Source: CADCVQ01 sp038260305 (GTDB lineage Bacteria > Actinomycetota > Thermoleophilia > Solirubrobacterales > Solirubrobacteraceae). Taken from it: a DNA stretch of 64,000 nucleotides. The DNA lies in the NCBI GenBank assembly GCA_038260305.1, contig JBBSNY010000001.1, positions 186,001-250,000 on the forward strand, written 5' to 3'. Numbering within the stretch: the stretch's first letter is position 1; the number at the start of each line of letters is the position of its first letter. A program made the translations under genes and the position numbers. The notes beneath the pieces were generated by a model that was not told where the DNA came from, searched no databases, and saw only the letters and a program-made list of their open reading frames with translations. Below are positions 1 through 8,285 of this stretch, in pieces.

Positions 1-799
1 GGCGGTTCGTGAGGATCAGATCCAGCGGGCCGCCGACGCCGGGATACAGCGGCGTCGTGAGGTCCCCGCGGATGAGGAACGCACGGGTCTTCAGCAGCGT
101 CACGACGGCGATGGCGTAGCGAAGGATGACCGTCGCGCCGACGCGCGTCGAGCCCTCGACCACAAACCGCTCCGAGCCCAGCCGCTGGCCGCTGGCGCTC
201 GTGACCTCAAGCGCGCTCGGCGTGACCCGCGCCGTAGCACCTCGCGGCACTGCGAGTACGCGAAGGGCGACCCGCCCGTGGCGCAGGGCCGCACCGCGCC
301 GCACGCGGATGGCGAACGTCGCCGTCGCGCCCCGCGGCATGACCTGGCGGCGGGGGGAGATCTTCAGCGAGAAGCTTGGCGAGCGGCGCCCAAGCACGGT
401 CAGCGTCACCGTGCGCGCCCGGACGGCGGCGCCGCGCTTCACGACGATCCGCATCCGCGAGCTGCCGAGGCGGCCACGCGTCGGTGTCCTCAACCTCAGC
501 ACGGCCCCCGTCTCGCTCGCTGCAAGCATGTGCACGTATCTCCCATTCGCGATCTGCCAGCGAGCATGGATCCCATGCGGCAGCCCGGTGACCCGAAGCG
601 AGGCGGCGCCGCGGGAGCTCGCGCTCCGCACGACGCCGACGCTGAAGCTCGCGGTCTGGCCGGCGACGACGGTCTGTCGGGCCGGGCTGACCGTGAGGGT
701 CACGCCGCCCTGCGACGCGACTCGGATGGCATGCGCCGCGAAGGCGACGCCCCCGAGTCCGGCCAGCGAGGCGAGCACGATGACGAGGAGCCGTCTCAT
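1..799 (-). CDS. secreted protein of unknown function (3' end outside window)
   Basis: The reading frame stays open to the window edge, so the C terminus is missing. The predicted protein starts MRRLLVIVLASLAGLGG and has a typical Sec signal peptide ending near AFAAHA. About 240 residues of beta-rich, Thr/Val/Arg-rich sequence follow. They contain two or three copies of a pattern like 'SPARQTVVAGQTASFSV' and 'SPRRQVMPRGATATFAI', which suggests tandem Ig-like (NEW3 or FixG-like) extracellular modules. It lies 81 bp downstream of the SipW-type gene in the same orientation and may be co-transcribed with it. An envelope-associated role is inferred; no catalytic motif is visible. Confidence 0.75.
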   Translation of the reverse strand, partial: MRRLLVIVLASLAGLGGVAFAAHAIRVASQGGVTLTVSPARQTVVAGQTASFSVGVVRSASSRGAASLRVTGLPHGIHARWQIANGRYVHMLAASETGAVLRLRTPTRGRLGSSRMRIVVKRGAAVRARTVTLTVLGRRSPSFSLKISPRRQVMPRGATATFAIRVRRGAALRHGRVALRVLAVPRGATARVTPSALEVTSASGQRLGSERFVVEGSTRVGATVILRYAIAVVTLLKTRAFLIRGDLTTPLYPGVGGPLDLILTNR

Positions 800-880
800 C
801 GGGATGAGGACGGGTGGGTACTACCGGCGAGACGAGCGGACTCGCCCTCCTCCGGACCCGATTCCTCGTATCTCCGCTGA

Positions 881-1378
881 CTAGTTGCTCGTGTAGGACA
901 CGTTCACGGTGGCGCCCTTGCAGGAGTCCTGGTTCGTGTTCGGATCGAGCATCTCGATCGTGGTGGCGCCGACGCCGGGCGCGGCGATGCCCCAGGCACC
1001 CTGGTTGGTCCCGACGGGAATCTCGGCGTCGACAGTCACGGGGAACCCGTTGAGCTGATAGTCGGCCGTGGTGCACGTAGGAGTGTCGGTGACGTTGGGT
1101 CCGGTCACCGAGGAGATCGTGGCATCGACCTGATGCACGTACGCCGTGCCGGCGTTCGTGTTGGTGAACTTGCCGCTGAGCGTCTGCGCGGCGGCGCCGG
1201 GGTACAGGTCGGTGATCGCCGCCGAGGTCTGGACGACGGTGACGGCCGTGCCCGATTGCGTCACGGCGCTGCCGGTACCCGTACCGGTCTGCGTGAAGTA
1301 CGCGTATGCGCCACCGGCGACAATGAGGGCGAGGATGCCGGCGATGACGGCTGACTTGCGATTGAGCATGCGAGACAT
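881..1378 (-). CDS. SipW-type signal peptide / TasA-camelysin-like surface protein
   Basis: The start is the ATG preceded by a strong AGGAGG ribosome site. The N terminus (MSRMLNRKSAVIAGILAL, then VAGGAYAYFTQTGTG) has the charged, long-hydrophobic, AYA-YFT arrangement of signal peptides processed by SipW-type peptidases. About 135 residues of beta-rich, Thr/Ala/Val-rich sequence follow, with three Cys (CTTADY, DSCKGA), as in TasA/camelysin fibre proteins. Known members build extracellular fibres; that role here is inferred. A good sigma28-type promoter lies about 110 bp upstream, suggesting co-regulation with motility or development genes. Confidence 0.72.
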   Translation of the reverse strand: MSRMLNRKSAVIAGILALIVAGGAYAYFTQTGTGTGSAVTQSGTAVTVVQTSAAITDLYPGAAAQTLSGKFTNTNAGTAYVHQVDATISSVTGPNVTDTPTCTTADYQLNGFPVTVDAEIPVGTNQGAWGIAAPGVGATTIEMLDPNTNQDSCKGATVNVSYTSN

Positions 1379-1486
1379 GAGGCCTCCTGGGGAAATAACT
1401 GGCACGAACCACCCCTCCACGCTGTGTCCCCTGAGGGGCGGGTTCGCGGCCAAGGCCTCAAAATGAGCCTCGATCCGTTACCCCAG

Positions 1487-1514
1487 ATATCGGCTGATAG
1501 CCGAAAGACTTGAA
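1487..1514 (-). promoter_or_regulatory. sigma28 (FliA/WhiG)-like promoter
   Basis: Read on the minus strand, TTCA and GCCGATAT are separated by exactly 16 bases. This fits the actinobacterial FliA pattern CTCA-N15-17-GCCGA and the -10 of classical sigma28 promoters (GCCGATAA). Transcription would start near 1480 and give a leader of about 100 bases before the ATG of the SipW-type gene. A second copy with the same spacing precedes the secreted repeat protein at 13.6 kb. Confidence 0.55.
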
Positions 1515-1598
1515 TTGATAGACAAATCTTTCTGCATCGGGTGGTCCCGCGCCGGCCGTGAGTTCACGCGCCCCCAGTGGCCCGATGTTGCGGCGGGG

Positions 1599-2300
1599 CT
1601 AGTCGACCTCGACCCGCCAGATCGCGTAGCGCGGCGTCCGCGGCGTGGCGCCGCGTCGCTCGTCGCGCTCGGCGATGAGCCGGAACGCGGGCTGGTCGTC
1701 GAGCAGCTCGCGGTGCTCGGGCGTCTCGTAGACGACCCACGCGGGGCGCGGCTTCGCGCGTAGCTGCTCGAGGGTGCTCTCGAGTACGGCCTCCAAGATC
1801 TCGCGGCCGAAGGGGTTGTAGAAGAACAGCACGACAGGGTCGGTCGGCAGCTCGAAGTCGCGCGCGTCGCCGCAGACGAGCGTGATCCGCTCGCCGTCGC
1901 CGCGGTAGGAGCGCACGTTGTGAAACGCGATCTCGTGATGGCTCTCCTCGAGCTCGATGCCGATCGCCGCGCCGAAGCCGTTCTCGATCGCCAGGAAGAG
2001 CGCGCGCCCGCGCCCGCTGCCGTAGTCGACGAACGCGATCGCCTCGCGATCACGCTCGGCTGGCAGATGTGCGAGGAACGTGCGCATCGCGCGTGGCTGG
2101 ACGGCCTGGTAGTTCGTCGTCCCATCACCGTGCGCGAGGTTCACCGTGCCCGATGTCTGCACGCCGCGGCGGGCGTCGAAGCGGCGCTCCTGCCACGACA
2201 GTGCACGGCGCTCGGCGAGCATCCGCACGCGCAGCCGCGCGGCGCCGGGGAGCCCCGCCGGCCCGTGGCGGCGCAGCCCTTCGGCGACCCTGTCGAGCAT
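1599..2300 (-). CDS. class I SAM-dependent methyltransferase
   Basis: A protein of 233 residues. The core carries motif I of Rossmann methyltransferases, FVDYGSGRGRALFLAI, about one third into the protein. Next come an acidic strand end (IGIELEES), CGDARDFELP, and the post-II segment VVLFFYNPFG. The N-terminal 80 residues are Arg-rich. This resembles small stand-alone methyltransferases of unknown substrate whose N-terminal part includes 'NYQAVQPRAMRTFL'. The ATG at 2300 fits the divergent layout, with metF starting only 76 bp away on the other strand. The substrate cannot be read from the sequence. Confidence 0.75.
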   Translation of the reverse strand: MLDRVAEGLRRHGPAGLPGAARLRVRMLAERRALSWQERRFDARRGVQTSGTVNLAHGDGTTNYQAVQPRAMRTFLAHLPAERDREAIAFVDYGSGRGRALFLAIENGFGAAIGIELEESHHEIAFHNVRSYRGDGERITLVCGDARDFELPTDPVVLFFYNPFGREILEAVLESTLEQLRAKPRPAWVVYETPEHRELLDDQPAFRLIAERDERRGATPRTPRYAIWRVEVD

Positions 2301-2375
2301 GCGAAAGACCCTACCGTCGCCCGCCGCGCCTACGCCCGCGATCGCCAGCGAGGCCGCGTGGGGCAGAATGGGCCC

Positions 2376-3272
2376 ATGAAACTTCGCGACATCTACGCTC
2401 GGCCGGGCAAGACCTTCTCGGTCGAGTTCTATCCGCCCAAGGACGAGGCCGGCGTCGAGCGTCTGTTCGCGGAGATGCCGGAGTTCAAGAAGCTCGAGCC
2501 CGCGTTCTGCTCCGTGACCTATGGCGCGGGCGGCTCGACGCAGGGCACGACGCTCGAGATCGTCCGGCGCATCCACCGCGAGTCCGAGCTCGAGGTGATG
2601 TGTCACCTGACGGTCGTCAACCAGCCGAAGTCCAACGTCCACGGTGTGCTCGAGTTCCTGCGCGAGAACGAGATCGAGAACCTCATCGCGCTGGCGGGCG
2701 ACCCGCCACCGGGCACGGCCGAGGGGGACTGGGCGCCGCACCCCGAGGGCTATCACCACTCGCGCGAGCTCGTCGAGCACGCGCGGGCATTCGAGGAGGG
2801 CTGGTTCTCGGTCGCGGTGGCCGGCTTCCCGGAGGTGCACCCGCGCGCCGTGGACCGCGCCTCGGACCTGCGCTACTGCAAGGCCAAGGTCGACGCCGGC
2901 GCCGACGCGATCGTCACCCAGATGTTCTTCGAGAACGACGACTACTACCGCTACGTCGAGGATCTGCGCGCGCTCGGGGTCGAGGTGCCGATCGTGCCGG
3001 GGCTGATGCCGATCCAGTCACCGGCGCAGTGCCGGCGAATGGCGGCAATGTGCCAGTCGAAGATCCCGGCGGGGCTGGAGGCGATGCTCGAGAAGGTCGA
3101 GGGCGACGCGGAGGCCGCCGTGCAGCTCGGGATCGACTACACCTCCGAGCAGTGCCGGCGGCTGCTCGAGTTCGGCGTCCCGGGCTTTCACTTCTACACG
3201 CTGAACCGCGCGCGCTCGGTCGCGACGGTCTTCGACAACCTCAAGCTGCGGACGCTCGCGGCCGCGACCTGA
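2376..3272 (+). CDS. metF: methylenetetrahydrofolate reductase
   Basis: The 298-residue product matches the length of bacterial MetF (E. coli 296). It opens with the family signature FSVEFYPPKDE, followed by VTYGAGGSTQG, HLTVVNQ, ALAGDPP and VTQMFFENDDYY, and ends FHFYTLNR. It reduces 5,10-methylene-THF to 5-methyl-THF with FAD and NAD(P)H, supplying methyl groups for methionine. The TIM-barrel is complete. It lies at the edge of a one-carbon folate region (glyA, GcvT-like, fhs, fchA). The ATG follows a very short divergent intergenic region and may be nearly leaderless. Confidence 0.95.
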   Translation: MKLRDIYARPGKTFSVEFYPPKDEAGVERLFAEMPEFKKLEPAFCSVTYGAGGSTQGTTLEIVRRIHRESELEVMCHLTVVNQPKSNVHGVLEFLRENEIENLIALAGDPPPGTAEGDWAPHPEGYHHSRELVEHARAFEEGWFSVAVAGFPEVHPRAVDRASDLRYCKAKVDAGADAIVTQMFFENDDYYRYVEDLRALGVEVPIVPGLMPIQSPAQCRRMAAMCQSKIPAGLEAMLEKVEGDAEAAVQLGIDYTSEQCRRLLEFGVPGFHFYTLNRARSVATVFDNLKLRTLAAAT

Positions 3273-3398
3273 CATCGGCCGCGGCGAGCGCGCCCCGGAC
3301 CGAAGGCTCAGATCGGCGCGGCGCTCGACACTGACGATCGGACTCGCGCTCAGCCGGGGCTGGATGCGCAGCGAGATGGGCGACGTACAGTTAGCCTC

Positions 3399-4727
3399 GT
3401 GCCGGGCCACCTTCGCCAGCTATGCCTTCGGTGGTCTCTCGTCCTCGCAGCCGGGTTCGTCGTGATGGCGCCCGCGGCGCGCGCCGCCGAACTCCCGACC
3501 TCGGTCGTGGCGATGGGCGACAGCTACATCTCCGGCGAGGCCGGCCGCTGGCTGGGCAACAGCGCGAACGTCGCGGCCGACCGCGACGGCACCGATCGTG
3601 CGTGCGTGTTCGCGCTCGGGCTGTGCACGTCCTACGACGAAGCCCGCGTCTACGTCGACGGCACGGCGGCCGACAAGTGTCACCGCTCGGACATCTCCGA
3701 GGTCGTGTCCGCGAGGCTGCCCGTCGACCGGCCCGTCAACCTCGCCTGCTCGGGGGCGGTGACGAGCGACCTGCTGCGCGCGTCCAGCGGTGGCACCCGG
3801 CCCCACGGGGAGGCGCCGCAGGCCGATCAGCTGCTGCCGATCGCTCGCGCGACGCGCGTGCGCATGATCGTCGTCGCCATCGGCGGCAACGACCTCAAGT
3901 TCGCACCGATCGTCACGGCCTGCTTCACGGCTTACATCACGCTCGCGCGGCCGTGCAGCCAATCCCAGGCCGCGGCGCTTTCGGACGCAAAGCTCGCGCA
4001 GGCGACGACGAAGATCGAGCACGCGATCGACGAGATCAGGGCCGTGATGCGCGAGGCCGGCTACGCGGACGGCGGCTACCGCCTCGTCCTGCAGACCTAT
4101 CCCGTCGTGATCCCGCGCGCGGCCGCGGCCCGCTACCTGCAGCTCGACCCGCAGCGCACGGTCGACGGCTGCCCGTTCTACAACGTCGACATGGACTGGG
4201 CCAACGACGTCGCCGCGCCGCGCATCGGGCGTGCGGTCAAGGCGGCCGCCGCGGCGCGCGGGGTCGAGGTGCTCGAGCTCCTGCGCGCCTTCACGGGACA
4301 CGAGGTCTGCGCGAAGACCGACGGCCCGGCGTCCGTGCTCGGGCGGCCCGCGGCGGCCGTCTCGGAGTGGGGCCGCGGCGTCAGCGCGACGACGATCGTG
4401 ACCGGCGAGATCCAGGAGCTCTTTCATCCCAACGCCTACGGGCAGATGGCATTCGGTCGCTGCCTCGGTGCGCTGTACGCGGCAGCTCGCGGGTCGTACG
4501 CGTGTACGAACAGCGCCGGCCGGGGGCCAGAGGAGATGGTCCTGGCGCCGCTGCGCAAGACGATCAAGCTGGCGGCCTCCTGCCGCCTGCTCGCGGGGCG
4601 GGCGACGGGGCGGGCGACGAAGGCCGCCGGTCGAGCGTCCGCGCGACGCCGTTCAGCGGGGCAAGGCTGCCCGACACGTGCGTTCACCGCGGGCCGTCGG
4701 CCGGAGTTCACGCGGCCGCACCGCTGA
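3399..4727 (+). CDS. secreted SGNH/GDSL-family hydrolase
   Basis: A GTG start gives a 442-residue protein with an N-terminal signal peptide ending near APAARAAE. Block I is VAMGDSYISGEAG with the nucleophile Ser; the Gly/Asn blocks are ACSGAVTSD and VVAIGGNDLKF; block V supplies the catalytic His in LFHPNAYGQMAFG. Six or more Cys residues between the blocks suggest disulfides, as in actinobacterial exported esterases and lipases. The last 80 residues are Arg/Ala-rich and probably not part of the enzyme fold. Exported esterase activity is inferred from the motifs; the substrate is unknown. The stop codon lies in the loop of a strong hairpin. Confidence 0.88.
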   Translation: MPGHLRQLCLRWSLVLAAGFVVMAPAARAAELPTSVVAMGDSYISGEAGRWLGNSANVAADRDGTDRACVFALGLCTSYDEARVYVDGTAADKCHRSDISEVVSARLPVDRPVNLACSGAVTSDLLRASSGGTRPHGEAPQADQLLPIARATRVRMIVVAIGGNDLKFAPIVTACFTAYITLARPCSQSQAAALSDAKLAQATTKIEHAIDEIRAVMREAGYADGGYRLVLQTYPVVIPRAAAARYLQLDPQRTVDGCPFYNVDMDWANDVAAPRIGRAVKAAAAARGVEVLELLRAFTGHEVCAKTDGPASVLGRPAAAVSEWGRGVSATTIVTGEIQELFHPNAYGQMAFGRCLGALYAAARGSYACTNSAGRGPEEMVLAPLRKTIKLAASCRLLAGRATGRATKAAGRASARRRSAGQGCPTRAFTAGRRPEFTRPHR

Positions 4728-4734
4728 GCGGTGC
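4718..4734. terminator. hairpin enclosing the stop codon between convergent genes
   Basis: GCACCGC and GCGGTGC form a perfect 7-bp stem whose 3-base loop is the TGA stop of the SGNH hydrolase. It sits 23 bp from the end of the convergent glyA gene and could act for both strands. There is no T tract, so it is only a candidate terminator. Confidence 0.4.
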
Positions 4735-4756
4735 CGCGCGCGCTGCGGCGCTGCGG

Positions 4757-6040
4757 CTAGACCGTCGCCGGCGTCAGGTGCGGGTACAGCGGATAGGCCT
4801 CGGCGATCGCCTTCGTGCGCTCGGACAGCTCGGCCTTCTCGGCCTCGCCGAAGGCGCCCGTCAGCGCTGAGCCGATGACCTGGCCGATCTCGCGGAAGTC
4901 CTCGACGCCGAGGCCGCGCGTCGCGAGCGCGGGGGTGCCGATGCGCAGGCCGGACGTGACCATCGCCGGGCGCGGGTCGTTCGGGACGGCGTTGCGGTTG
5001 ACCGTGATGCCGATCGCGTGCAGGCGGTCCTCGGCGTCCTGGCCCGACAGCTCGGACTCGCGCAGGTCGGCGAGCACGAGGTGCACGTCGGTGCCGCCGG
5101 TCAGGACGTTGACGCCGGCCTCCAGCAACTCCGACGCGATCACGGCGGCGCCCGCGCGGGTGCGCCGCTGGCGATCCCTGAAGAGCTCCGATCCGGCGAC
5201 CTTCAGCGACACGGCCTTGCCGGCGATGATGTGCATGAGCGGGCCGCCCTGCTGGCCGGGGAAGACGGCGGTGTTGATCTTCTTCGCCCACTCCTCGGTA
5301 CAGAGGATCATCCCGCCGCGCGCGCCGCCGAGCGTCTTGTGGATCGTCGTCGTGACGACGTGTGCGTGCGGCACCGGGTTCGGGTGCTCACCGGCCGCGA
5401 CGAGCCCGGCGAAATGCGCCATGTCGACCATCAGCAGCGCGCCGACCGAATCGGCGATCTCGCGGAAGCGCGCCCAGTCGAGCTGGCGCGGGTACGCCGA
5501 CCAGCCGCCGATGATGAGCTGCGGGCGCTCCTCCTCGGCGATCTTCTGCAGCGCATCCATGTCGACGCGCGAGTCCTCGTCGGAGACCCCGTACGCGACG
5601 ACCTCGTAGAGCTTGCCCGAGAAGTTCAGCCGCATCCCGTGCGTCAGGTGCCCGCCGTGGTCCAGGCGCATGCCGAGGATCTTGTCGCCGGGGTTGATCA
5701 TCGCCATCATCGCCGCTTCGTTGGCGCCGGCGCCGGCGTTGGGCTGGACGTTCGCGTGTTCGGCGCCGAACAGCGCCTTCGCGCGCTCGATCGCGAGCGT
5801 CTCGACGACGTCGACGTGCTCGCAGCCGCCGTAGTAGCGCTTGCCGGGCAGGCCCTCGGCGTACTTGTTCGTCAGCGTCGAGCCCTGACAGTCCATGACC
5901 GCCTGCGGGACGAAGTTCTCGGAGGCGATCATCTCGAGCGTCGTCTCCTGACGACGGGCCTCCGCCACGAGGACATCCGCAACCTCCGGATCGACCTCGG
6001 ATACGGGCTTGGTGAAGTAGTCCGGCGCCAGTTCGGTCAT
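4757..6040 (-). CDS. glyA: serine hydroxymethyltransferase
   Basis: 427 residues, the usual length. Visible signatures include LEMIASENFVPQAV, the Gly-rich PNAGAGANEAAMMAM, and the PLP-binding segment VVTTTIHKTLGGARGG with the Schiff-base Lys. The C terminus carries TSGLRIGTPALATRG. It converts serine and THF to glycine and 5,10-methylene-THF, the entry of C1 units into the folate pool. It lies 29 bp downstream of the GcvT-like gene in the same orientation, so the two are probably one operon. Confidence 0.97.
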   Translation of the reverse strand: MTELAPDYFTKPVSEVDPEVADVLVAEARRQETTLEMIASENFVPQAVMDCQGSTLTNKYAEGLPGKRYYGGCEHVDVVETLAIERAKALFGAEHANVQPNAGAGANEAAMMAMINPGDKILGMRLDHGGHLTHGMRLNFSGKLYEVVAYGVSDEDSRVDMDALQKIAEEERPQLIIGGWSAYPRQLDWARFREIADSVGALLMVDMAHFAGLVAAGEHPNPVPHAHVVTTTIHKTLGGARGGMILCTEEWAKKINTAVFPGQQGGPLMHIIAGKAVSLKVAGSELFRDRQRRTRAGAAVIASELLEAGVNVLTGGTDVHLVLADLRESELSGQDAEDRLHAIGITVNRNAVPNDPRPAMVTSGLRIGTPALATRGLGVEDFREIGQVIGSALTGAFGEAEKAELSERTKAIAEAYPLYPHLTPATV

Positions 6041-6069
6041 GCCGCGGACGGTAGCAAGCGGTTGCGTCG

Positions 6070-6759
6070 CTACTGGGATGCGACGGGCGCCGCGCCGAGC
6101 AGCGTAAGCGCGTCACATCCGACGAACGCTGCGCCCAGCGGCTCGCCCGCGCGCAGCAGCCTCGACCACACGGCGTCGATCGCGTCGACCCGCACGAGCA
6201 CGAGCAGCCGGCGCTGGCTCTCGCGCAGGATCGCGACGACCGACGGGTCGCCCGGGTCGCGCCCGATCGCACCGATCGCGAGGTCGGCGGGCAGCCCTGC
6301 GGCCGCCATCAGGCGGCCGGCGCGCGGGCCGACGACGCTGATCATCGCGAGCGTCGCCGCGATGTCCTTGCAGGCGAGCTCGACGCGATCGTGCCCCTTG
6401 CCGATCGGCGGGCCCGACGCGAGCGCAGCATGAGATCCGACGAGCAGCGTGCGGCGCGCGTCGAGGCGCAGGTACCAAACCGAGCGCAGGCGGCGGGCGC
6501 CGCCGGGCGCGACCGCGGGGTCGCCGAGCCGCGCGATCAGCGCGCGATCGAGCAGTGAGCGCTCGGCCTTGAGCTCGAGCACGCCGAGGTCCGAGCGGTC
6601 GGCGAGGCCGACGCTCTTCATGCAGACGGCGATCTCGCCGGGCACCGATCCGTAGTTCGCAGCGACGGTGTGGCCGTCGCGCTCGCCGAGCATGGCGCCC
6701 GCCTGCAGGCAGGTCGCCGGGATCGGTGCGACGAGGGTCTGGCGCGATGGAGAGTCCAC
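6070..6759 (-). CDS. GcvT/SoxG-like aminomethyltransferase-fold protein
   Basis: 229 residues, clearly shorter than GcvT (about 360). The central segment (YGSVPGEIAVCMKSVGLADRS, less the final S is typical) resembles the GcvT/YgfZ/sarcosine oxidase gamma pattern in which a Gly-Leu-x-Asp-x-Ser turn follows the first helices. A second half carries ISVVGPRAGRLMAAAGLP and a C-terminal RVDAIDAVWSRLL helix. This two-module architecture is that of the folate-binding fold. Its place directly ahead of glyA supports a role with THF-bound C1 units or sarcosine/glycine. No GcvP or GcvH gene is nearby. It could be a regulatory or non-catalytic folate-binding homologue. Confidence 0.65.
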   Translation of the reverse strand: MDSPSRQTLVAPIPATCLQAGAMLGERDGHTVAANYGSVPGEIAVCMKSVGLADRSDLGVLELKAERSLLDRALIARLGDPAVAPGGARRLRSVWYLRLDARRTLLVGSHAALASGPPIGKGHDRVELACKDIAATLAMISVVGPRAGRLMAAAGLPADLAIGAIGRDPGDPSVVAILRESQRRLLVLVRVDAIDAVWSRLLRAGEPLGAAFVGCDALTLLGAAPVASQ

Positions 6760-6888
6760 GTGGCTAGGGAGGTCGGTCTGTCACCTGACTGAGACGACCC
6801 GATCATAGGCGCTCGGCGCTCGGCAGGCGTGGGCGTTGGCGCGCGCGCCGCCGCAGCACGGGGGAAGTGTGGTTTCGAAGCCCTGCGC

Positions 6889-7284
6889 CTACGCGGCGAG
6901 CTGCTCGTCGAAGCCGTGGCGCTGGGCCGTCAATGCCAGCTGGCAGATCGAGCTGCGGCAATGGCTCACGGTCTTCATCGCCGAGCGGATCGCGTGCGGG
7001 ATGTCGGCGAGCTCACCCTCCTGCGGGCAGTGCTCCGCGGCGAGCACGAGCAGCCGGGCGAGGCGCGTCTCGGCGCGCGTCGCCGCGCGCGCGAGCGTCG
7101 TCAGCGCGACGCCGTCCAGGCGCGGATCGAGCGCGTCGTCGTGTAGCGCGATGACATCGTTCGCGTAGTCGCCGGCGAGCGTCAGCATGCGCCCGGCAAC
7201 CTTGAGGCTCATCCCGTCGCAGAGACCGAGGTACTGCTCGATCGTCAGCCTGCCCGTCCGAAAGTCGATGACTGTTGGCTTCAT
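6889..7284 (-). CDS. small protein of unknown function
   Basis: 131 residues from an ATG with a clear AGGAG ribosome site 6 bases upstream. The protein starts MKPTVIDFRTGRLTIEQYL and is otherwise mainly helical, with alternating Leu/Ala-rich amphipathic stretches. Two Cys (EHCPQEG, SHCRSSICQ) lie near the end. No signal peptide or membrane segment is seen. It is not recognised. It sits alone between the glyA operon and a DUF5995 gene, all on the same strand but separated by about 100-180 bp. Confidence 0.6.
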   Translation of the reverse strand: MKPTVIDFRTGRLTIEQYLGLCDGMSLKVAGRMLTLAGDYANDVIALHDDALDPRLDGVALTTLARAATRAETRLARLLVLAAEHCPQEGELADIPHAIRSAMKTVSHCRSSICQLALTAQRHGFDEQLAA

Positions 7285-7464
7285 GTCGTGCTCCTGTCGC
7301 GGCGCAGATCGTGGCCGTTCTCCCTGCTTATCGGCCTGACGGGCACCGATGAATAGCCCGCATGCGTATGCGACCAGCCTGGACGGCACGGGTGCGGCCC
7401 GCCATGGACGGATGGCTGAGAATCGGCGGCGGCGGTTCGACGCGAGGTCGAACGCGCCAAACCG

Positions 7465-8184
7465 TCACATCTGCGTTCGGACGAGCAGGCCGCGACCCGC
7501 GAAGCCGACGTTGCGCCCGAGGCCGGCCATGAACTGCTTGTAGAGAAACGGCTTGCCCTGCAGCGCGTGGATCGTCTTCGCCGTCACCCAGGCGCTGTCG
7601 CGTGCGCGCGCGACGCTCCAGTTCGCGAGCACGTCATCCAGTGGCCCGGCGACCTTGTCGATCTCGCCGATGATGCCGGTCGTGAAGCGCGCCTTGATCT
7701 CGCCCTCGACGCGCTCGAGCGTCGAGTTCACGTCGAGGTAGTCGCGGTGCTGCGCGGAGTCGTCGTCGACGCCGATCTTGCGCTCGTCGCACAGCTTCAC
7801 GAGCGCGACGGCGAGATCGTGGTTGATGTGCGCGTTCATGCCGGCGATCGCGAACTGGATCGGGGCGATCCCCTTCGTGTGGCGCTTCTCGAACAGCGGC
7901 GCCCAGGCCTTCGGGAGCGCGGCGCCCGACGCCGCCGCGTCGACGGCGGCGAAGTACAGGTCGGCGAAGATCACGTCGAGGCGCGAGATGAACTCCGGGT
8001 CCTCGTAGTTGGCGACGCGGGTCTCCTCGAAGACCGCATGCGTGACGGCGAGGTAGAGCTCGTTGAAACGCGCGACGCCGTCGTCGGGATCGAGCGGGGC
8101 GGCGATCGCATCCATCCGTGCCACGACGCCGAGGATCGGGTCGGCGGCCGATTCGTGTCCTGCGTCCGAGCTTTGATCGTGCAT
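7465..8184 (-). CDS. DUF5995 family protein
   Basis: 239 residues. It shows features I associate with DUF5995: VARMDAIAAPLDPDDGVARF near the N terminus, then FNELYLAVTHAV, IFADLYFAAVD, FAIAGMNAHINHDLAVAL and, near the end, a Trp-containing helix. The conserved His/Asn-rich AHINHDL looks like an active-site or metal segment, but no function is known. It is cytoplasmic by appearance. It lies divergent from fhs (about 100 bp between the starts), so the two could share a control region. Confidence 0.78.
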   Translation of the reverse strand: MHDQSSDAGHESAADPILGVVARMDAIAAPLDPDDGVARFNELYLAVTHAVFEETRVANYEDPEFISRLDVIFADLYFAAVDAAASGAALPKAWAPLFEKRHTKGIAPIQFAIAGMNAHINHDLAVALVKLCDERKIGVDDDSAQHRDYLDVNSTLERVEGEIKARFTTGIIGEIDKVAGPLDDVLANWSVARARDSAWVTAKTIHALQGKPFLYKQFMAGLGRNVGFAGRGLLVRTQM

Positions 8185-8285
8185 CCGCCGATGCTACGGC
8201 CCGTAGCGGGCGGCGAAGTCCTGCCGGACGACTGTTCTACATCCCCGGTAGCCTCGCTGACCGAGCAACCGGGGGGATCGCCGCG

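Noticed and set aside
1379..1598. Riboswitch ahead of the SipW-type gene
   Set aside because: Only a short stem in the promoter is present; no known aptamer core can be traced.
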